Shown here piece after piece: positions 13,477 to 17,935 of a stretch of DNA of 17,935 nucleotides. This DNA is from Acidimicrobiaceae bacterium (GTDB lineage: Bacteria > Actinomycetota > Acidimicrobiia > Acidimicrobiales > RAAP-2): positions 6,316 through 24,250 of the forward strand of contig PKZN01000044.1 in assembly GCA_003133075.1 (NCBI GenBank), read 5' to 3'. The notes below the pieces were generated by a model. It made no database searches, had not been told where the DNA came from, and saw nothing but the letters and a program-made list of their open reading frames with translations. Within the stretch, counting starts at the first letter, position 1. Each line of letters starts with the position of its first letter. The translations under genes were made by a program, and so were the position numbers.

Positions 13477-14585
13477 CCGAGCAACGAGGCGGCCGAGGTG
13501 ACGAGCGCCCCGGCGTGGGCCGCGGCGTCGATCGCCGCCAGTGCGGCGGGGGTGTCGAGGTCCTCGTCGAGTGCGGCGCGAACGTCCTCGAGCACGCTCG
13601 ATACCCGTCCCGTCGTCACGGTCGAGCGCCAAGTCGCCAGCCGCGACTGGGCGTGCAGCAGCGACGCATCGTGCCACTCCCAGTCCTCGCGGTAGTGGTG
13701 GTCGAGGAGCGCCAGGCGCACCGCCGCGCTCTCGGAGCGTCGCACGAGGTCGTGCACGAACACCAAGTTGCCGAGGGACTTGCTCATCTTGATCCCGTCC
13801 AGGCCGACCAAGCCGACGTGCATCCAGTGCTTGACGAAGGGTGCGCCGGTGACCGATTCGCTTTGGGCGCTCTCACACTCGTGGTGGGGAAAGGCCAAGT
13901 CGCGACCGCCTCCGTGGACGTCGACGGTGACCCCGAGCTCGCGCAGCGCCAGCGCGGAGCACTCGATGTGCCAGCCGGGTCGCCCTGGTCCCCACCGCGA
14001 CTCCCAGGCCGGCTCGTCCTCGAGCGAGGGCTGCCACAGGACGAAGTCGAGCGGGTCACGCTTGTTGGGGTCATCAGGTTTGCCGCCGTGAATCGACGCC
14101 AGGTCGAGCATCGAGGCGCGTGATTCGTGGCTCACCTGACCGAAGCGCGGGAACTTCGAGACCTCGAAGTACACCGAGCCGTCGACCTCGTAGGCGACAC
14201 CCGCGTCGAACGTGCGTCCGATCAAGGTGAGGATCTCGGGGATCGCACTCGTCGCTCGCGGCTCCGCGTAGACCGCGAGGAGATTGATGAGTTTCATGTC
14301 GCGCTCGAAGGTGACCATCTCTTCCGCCGCTAAGTCCAAGTAGTTCACGCCGAGCTCACGGGCCTTGCGCAAGATGTCGTCGTCGACGTCGGTGACGTTG
14401 CGCACGCAATGCACCTCGTGGCCGAGGTCGACCAACCGACGGGTCAGCACGTCAAAGGCCAAGTACACGAACGCGTGGCCGAGGTGCGCCGAATCGTAGG
14501 GCGTGATGCCGCAGCTGTAGAGCGACGCCACGGGACCGACCTCGAGCGCGAAGACGCCGCGACGCGCGCTGTCGTAGAGCTGCAT
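13464..14585 (-). CDS. mshC: MshC-type ligase (cysteine:GlcN-inositol ligase), CysRS paralogue
   Basis: MshC joins cysteine to 1D-myo-inositol 2-amino-2-deoxyglucopyranoside in mycothiol synthesis. The 373-residue protein is clearly related to cysteinyl-tRNA synthetase: zinc Cys25, HLGH at 34-37, GRPGWHIECSA (C209), GGGRDLAFPHHE at 225-236 and KMSKS at 266-270. MshC rather than CysS is favoured by CGITPYD in place of the CGPTVY of CysS, by HGGKPDDPNKRDPLD before the GRPGW motif, and by the absence of the C-terminal anticodon-binding domain. Some positions (HHECESAQSE) look more like CysS, so a short CysS is possible. ATG shares one base with the npdG stop (TGATG), suggesting coupling. The gene is next to an F420 gene and thrS. 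Confidence 0.72.
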   Translation of the reverse strand: MQLYDSARRGVFALEVGPVASLYSCGITPYDSAHLGHAFVYLAFDVLTRRLVDLGHEVHCVRNVTDVDDDILRKARELGVNYLDLAAEEMVTFERDMKLINLLAVYAEPRATSAIPEILTLIGRTFDAGVAYEVDGSVYFEVSKFPRFGQVSHESRASMLDLASIHGGKPDDPNKRDPLDFVLWQPSLEDEPAWESRWGPGRPGWHIECSALALRELGVTVDVHGGGRDLAFPHHECESAQSESVTGAPFVKHWMHVGLVGLDGIKMSKSLGNLVFVHDLVRRSESAAVRLALLDHHYREDWEWHDASLLHAQSRLATWRSTVTTGRVSSVLEDVRAALDEDLDTPAALAAIDAAAHAGALVTSAASLLGVTL

Positions 14586-15235
14586 CAGTCGTGGAGTCCG
14601 GCGAGCTTCACGTAACTGTGGGCCTTATGACGGATATTGACCGAGATGCACACGGCGGTGAAGGCCTCGATGGCGCTCGCCAAGGACATCGAGCCCGCGA
14701 TGATGGCGCGCAGTCCCGGCATCTGATTCACGAGCTCGGCCACGACCTCGCGCGCGGGCGCGTCGTCGGAGAAGATCACGACGTCGGCGTCGAGGTCGCT
14801 GTCGAGGTCTTCCATGTCACTCGCGGGCAGGTGATGGAAGGCACCCACGATCGTGCTCTCGGGCAGCGCGAAGGCGAGTTGCGCAGCCATCGATCCGCGC
14901 GCGGGATAGAGCGGGACCATCTCGCGGCCCTCCTTCGCCAACGCGTTCACCATGGAGATGACGACTTTGCCGGCCAGGGCTGTTTTGAGCGCCTTGACGG
15001 TCGCTACCGCCGAGTCGTAGGGGGTCGCGACGACGATGACGTCGCAGTCGGCGGCCACTTCATTGGTCGCCCCGCGGATGACGCCCGGACCCCGAGGAAC
15101 GAGCGCCGCGGCGCTGACACCGGCACGAAGTTCGTCGCGAGAGCCGAGGATCACGTCGTAGCCTGCGCTGGCCAAGCGAATCGCCACGCCCCGTCCGGCC
15201 GGCCCGGTGCCACCCAACACGCCCACAGTCGTCAT
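14585..15235 (-). CDS. npdG: F420-dependent NADP oxidoreductase (NADPH:F420 reductase)
   Basis: Moves hydride between NADPH and the deazaflavin cofactor F420. The 216-residue product has an N-terminal Rossmann motif VGVLGGTGPAGRG (4-16), the SR pair at 32-33 expected to bind the NADP 2'-phosphate, DVIVVATPYDS, KVVISMVNAL, and the C-terminal GSMSLASAIEAFTAVCISVN typical of this family. ATG at 15235 is chosen because the motif starts immediately and GAGGG lies 5 nt upstream; the frame is open to 15553 but that extension is antisense to fabI and has no family similarity. Stop shares one base with mshC. Diverges from fabI. Presence implies that the organism makes or uses F420. Confidence 0.9.
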   Translation of the reverse strand: MTTVGVLGGTGPAGRGVAIRLASAGYDVILGSRDELRAGVSAAALVPRGPGVIRGATNEVAADCDVIVVATPYDSAVATVKALKTALAGKVVISMVNALAKEGREMVPLYPARGSMAAQLAFALPESTIVGAFHHLPASDMEDLDSDLDADVVIFSDDAPAREVVAELVNQMPGLRAIIAGSMSLASAIEAFTAVCISVNIRHKAHSYVKLAGLHD

Positions 15236-15265
15236 CGTTACCCTCGTCTCGCAAAAGCCTGGAAG

Positions 15266-15272
15266 TACGCTA
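15266..15272. promoter_or_regulatory. Symmetric -10 element TACGCTA shared by divergent npdG and fabI
   Basis: The sequence TACGCTA reads as TANNNT on both strands: TACGCT toward fabI and TAGCGT toward npdG. On the plus strand exactly 7 nt separate it from the fabI ATG (leaderless geometry, and fabI has no well-spaced ribosome-binding site). On the minus strand it would give a leader of about 25 nt with GAGGG before npdG. No good -35 is seen on either strand. Confidence 0.5.
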
Positions 15273-15278
15273 ATCAGG

Positions 15279-16058
15279 ATGGCACTCCTCCGCGACAACC
15301 GTATCTTGGTCACCGGCGTACTGACCGACGACTCCCTCGCCTTCGGCATTGCCAAACGGGCCCTCGAAGAAGGTGCCACCGTCGCGCTGTCGGGATTTGG
15401 CCGCGGGACGTCGATCACGCGGCGCACCGCGAAGAAGCTCGGTGACGTCGGGGAGATCATCGAACTCGACGTCACCGATCCCGTCCAGGTCGACGCGGCC
15501 GTCGAAGAGGTCACCACGCGATTCGGTCGCCTCGACGGGTTGGTGCACGCCATTGGCTACGCCCCCCCGAGCTGCCTCGGCGAGGGCATGTTCGCCGCTC
15601 CCTTCTCCGACGTCTCGATTGCCCTGCACGCGTCGACGTACTCCTTGGCTGCACTGGTGGGCGCCTTTCGACCGCTGCTGCAAAAGAGCGAAGCGCTGGG
15701 CGGCGCGTCGGTGGTGGCGCTCGATTTCGACGGGTCGCGCGCCTACCCGCTCTATGACTGGATGGGCGTCATGAAGGCCGCGCTCGAATCGCTCGGCCGC
15801 TACCTCGCTCGAGAGGTCGGACCGGACAAGATCCGCGTCAACATGCTCGCCGCCGGACCGATTCGCACCATGGCCGCCAAATCGATTCCCGGTTTTTCGA
15901 TCTTCGAGGACACCTGGGGCGACCGGGCGCCCCTCGGCTGGGACGTCCGTGACGCCAGCGCCGTCGCCGATACCGCCGTTGCCCTACTGTCCCCGCTGTT
16001 GCGCGCCACCACCGCGTCGATTATCCACGTCGACGGTGGCGCACACGCGATGGGCTAG
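15279..16058 (+). CDS. fabI: Enoyl-[acyl-carrier-protein] reductase (NADH), FabI/InhA type
   Basis: Performs the last reduction of each fatty-acid elongation cycle. The 259-residue SDR-like protein has the FabI nucleotide-binding motif GVLTDDSLAFGIA (13-25), LDVTDP at 63-68, LDGLVHAIGYAP at 85-96, the catalytic Y159 and K166 in YDWMGVMKAALES, and AAGPIRT, then RAPLGWDVRDA and HVDGGAHAMG at the end. It resembles mycobacterial InhA closely, with Ala91 at the place of InhA Ser94. ATG at 15279 is chosen because similarity begins there; the frame is open upstream to 15207 without similarity. The only plus-strand gene here. Its TAG overlaps the stop codon of the convergent ABC gene. Confidence 0.96.
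   Translation: MALLRDNRILVTGVLTDDSLAFGIAKRALEEGATVALSGFGRGTSITRRTAKKLGDVGEIIELDVTDPVQVDAAVEEVTTRFGRLDGLVHAIGYAPPSCLGEGMFAAPFSDVSIALHASTYSLAALVGAFRPLLQKSEALGGASVVALDFDGSRAYPLYDWMGVMKAALESLGRYLAREVGPDKIRVNMLAAGPIRTMAAKSIPGFSIFEDTWGDRAPLGWDVRDASAVADTAVALLSPLLRATTASIIHVDGGAHAMG
16055..16058. other. CTAG shared by convergent stop codons of fabI and the ABC gene
   Basis: The plus-strand fabI stop is TAG at 16056-16058 and the minus-strand ABC stop is TAG at 16057-16055, so the two genes end within one palindromic CTAG. No terminator hairpin can lie between them. Confidence 0.9.
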
Positions 16059-17935
16059 TTATCTTCTTGGTGCGCGAACTGGGTCTCGTAGAGATCGCGG
16101 TAGAGCCCCGCGCGAGCGTGGAGTTCCGCGTGCGTGCCGCGCTCGACGACGCGGCCGGCGTCGATCACCAGTATCTGATCGGCGTTACGAATCGTCGAGA
16201 GTCGATGCGCGATCACCAACGAGGTGCGGTCGTGCATCGTCTCATCGAGCGCTCGCTGCACCGCGGCTTCGCTCTCGGCGTCTAAGTGCGCGGTCGCCTC
16301 GTCGAGCACCACCAGGTGGGGCGCCTTGAGGAGCAGTCGCGCGAGCGCCACGCGTTGCTTCTCCCCACCCGAGAGCCGGTATCCACGCTCCCCGACCACC
16401 GTCGAGAGACCGAGCGGCAAGGACGCCACCAGGTCGGCGATCTGCGCCGAGGCGAGCGCTCGCGCGATCTCCTCCTCGGTGGCGTCGGGCTTGGCGAAGA
16501 GCAGATTGGCGCGCAGGCTGTCGTGAAAGAGGTGCGCGTCCTGGGTGACGACCCCGACGGTGGCATTGAGCGACGCCGTTGACGCCTCGCGCAGGTCGAC
16601 GCCGTTGATGGTGACCGAACCCCCGTCCACGTCGTAGAGGCGAGAGACCAACATCGAGATTGTCGTCTTACCCGCACCGCTCGGCCCGACCAGCGCGGTC
16701 ATGGTGCCCGGTTCGACGACGAAGTTGATGTCGTGCAGTACCGGCGTACGCGGGGTGTCGTCCAAGCGGGCAACCGCTTCTAAGGACGCGAGGGACACGT
16801 CCTCGGCCCCGGGGTAGGAGAAGTCGACGTGGCTGAAACGCAACTGCGCCGGTGCATCGGGGATCGACCTGGCGTCGGGGCTCTCTTTGATCATCGGCTC
16901 GAGGTCGAGTACCTCGAAGAGGCGCTCGAAGCTCACCATCGCGGACATGTAGTCAATGTTGAGGTTCGAGAGCTGCGTGAGGGGACCGTACAGCCGGCCC
17001 AAGTACGCGGTCAGCGCCACGACGGTACCCACGCCGATCACGCCGCGCACCGCTTCGACGCCGCCGAAGCCGTAGGCGAAGGCCGTCGCCAGCGAGGCGG
17101 TGAGGGTCAGTGAGATCAAGAAGAAGCGTTGATAGGTCGCTTGGTGGATGCCGATATCGCGAACCTGACCGGCGCGGCGCTCGAACTCTGCTCGCTCCTC
17201 ATTCGGTCGGCCGAAGAGTTTCACGAGCATCGCGCCCGCGACGTTGAAGCGCTCGCTCATCACCATGTTCATCTCGGCGTTCAGCTCCATGCCACGTTGG
17301 AAGAGGGTACCCAGGCGACGCCCCACGCGTCGAGCGGGAAAGAGGAAGACCGGCACGAGCACCAGTGCCACCAGCGTGATGGGCCAACTGAGGAAGAACA
17401 TAACCACGAGGATGATCGCCACGAGGATGACGTTGCCCACGACGTTCGAGAAGAGGTCGGTGAAGGCCTGCTGCGCGCCGATGACGTCGTTGTTGAGTCG
17501 ACTGATCAGCGCGCCGGTCTGCGTGCGTGAGAAGAACGCAATGGGCATGGCCTGAATGTGCTCAAAGACCTCGACTCGTAGGTCGTAGATCAACCCTTCA
17601 CCGATCAGCGCCGAGATCCTTCGCTCGAACATCTGAAGACCCGCGTCGAAGAGGGCCAGCACAGCGGTCAACACCGCGAGACCGATCACGAGGTCCGCAC
17701 GATGCTTGTAGATACCGACGTCGATGATCTCGCGCAAGATGAGCGGCGAGACCGAGGAGATCACCGCGTCGATCACCACGACAACTAAGAAGAACACGAG
17801 GGCCGGACGGTAGTGCGTGGCGAATTTCAAGATCCGCGGCAACGTGCCCTTTTTGAGTTGGTGCTCGAGAATCTTGCGGTCCTGGCGCATAGAACGCATG
17901 CCCATCCGGGCGGCCCCGCCCCCACCACCGTGCAT
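16055..17935 (-). CDS. ABC exporter half-transporter (membrane domain fused to ATPase)
   Basis: A 626-residue type IV (MsbA/LmrA-like) exporter half, expected to work as a dimer; substrate unknown. After a Gly-rich N-terminus (GGGGGAARMG) and a basic stretch come the six-helix membrane domain (about 45-330) and the ATPase domain: Walker A GPSGAGKT at 417-424, Q-loop Q465, signature LSGGE at 521-525, Walker B LVVLDEA at 541-547 and H-loop H577. The ATG is at the last bases of the window, so the true start may be this one, an internal ATG near residue 11, or further upstream; the Gly-rich start is common in actinobacterial relatives. No ribosome-binding site is visible. Convergent with fabI, with overlapping stop codons. 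No partner gene is visible in the window. Confidence 0.93.
   Translation of the reverse strand: MHGGGGGAARMGMRSMRQDRKILEHQLKKGTLPRILKFATHYRPALVFFLVVVVIDAVISSVSPLILREIIDVGIYKHRADLVIGLAVLTAVLALFDAGLQMFERRISALIGEGLIYDLRVEVFEHIQAMPIAFFSRTQTGALISRLNNDVIGAQQAFTDLFSNVVGNVILVAIILVVMFFLSWPITLVALVLVPVFLFPARRVGRRLGTLFQRGMELNAEMNMVMSERFNVAGAMLVKLFGRPNEERAEFERRAGQVRDIGIHQATYQRFFLISLTLTASLATAFAYGFGGVEAVRGVIGVGTVVALTAYLGRLYGPLTQLSNLNIDYMSAMVSFERLFEVLDLEPMIKESPDARSIPDAPAQLRFSHVDFSYPGAEDVSLASLEAVARLDDTPRTPVLHDINFVVEPGTMTALVGPSGAGKTTISMLVSRLYDVDGGSVTINGVDLREASTASLNATVGVVTQDAHLFHDSLRANLLFAKPDATEEEIARALASAQIADLVASLPLGLSTVVGERGYRLSGGEKQRVALARLLLKAPHLVVLDEATAHLDAESEAAVQRALDETMHDRTSLVIAHRLSTIRNADQILVIDAGRVVERGTHAELHARAGLYRDLYETQFAHQEDN

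Noticed and set aside
13464..14585. Annotation as ordinary cysteinyl-tRNA synthetase
   Set aside because: The anticodon-binding domain is missing and CGITPYD replaces the CysS motif; kept as an alternative only.
15236..15553. N-terminal extension of npdG up to 15553
   Set aside because: Lies antisense to fabI; the Rossmann motif begins right after ATG 15235, which has its own GAGGG site.
1..17935. Search for tRNA genes, CRISPR arrays, IS elements, phage genes or attachment sites
   Set aside because: No cloverleaf, regularly spaced repeats, transposase/integrase motifs or terminal repeats were recognised; gaps between genes are all shorter than about 180 bp.

Overview
This is a GC-rich chromosomal segment of an actinobacterium (Actinomycetota). 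The evidence is gene content and gene order. Phosphatidylinositol and PIM-type mannolipid genes sit beside a mycothiol-ligase-type protein and an F420:NADPH oxidoreductase. From memory, the order thrS-HIT-pgsA-patA-pimA-(variable gene)-pdxS-pdxT-yebC-ruvC-ruvA-ruvB-yajC-secD-secF follows the M. tuberculosis block from thrS (Rv2614c) down to secF (Rv2586c). A deep-branching class such as Acidimicrobiia fits, but that assignment is inference.

Layout: 18 full or nearly full genes plus secF cut by the left edge. All except fabI are on the minus strand, so the minus-strand series reads from right to left. npdG (15235) and fabI (15279) diverge from a 43-bp gap that contains one symmetric -10-like element. 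fabI runs right and meets a full-length ABC exporter gene head-on, with the two stop codons sharing a CTAG. Leftwards from npdG come mshC-like, thrS and an HIT-family gene, in tight overlap or short spacing. A 179-bp gap follows, holding a hairpin and a probable pgsA promoter. Then come pgsA, patA-like, pimA-like and a degenerate M48-peptidase-like membrane gene (membrane lipid block), pdxS and pdxT (pyridoxal phosphate synthase), yebC, ruvC-ruvA-ruvB (Holliday junction processing), and yajC-secD-secF (Sec accessory complex). No gap exceeds about 180 bp. No tRNA, rRNA, IS element, phage gene or CRISPR array was seen.

How the genes work together: pgsA makes the phosphatidylinositol precursor, pimA adds the first mannose, and the PatA-like enzyme acylates it. 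MshC uses the inositol-containing pseudodisaccharide for mycothiol, so two inositol consumers lie close together. Many junctions are ATGA/GTGA or TAATG/TGATG overlaps, which suggests translational coupling. Several genes lacking a good Shine-Dalgarno sequence have TANNNT placed 6-7 nt before the start codon, the geometry of leaderless actinobacterial transcripts.

The region is mostly ordinary conserved core. The items most worth a second look are the catalytically dead-looking M48 homologue between pimA and pdxS, the shared symmetric -10 of npdG/fabI, the possible leaderless 15-codon ORF overlapping the pgsA start, and Arg-to-Lys changes in PgsA.
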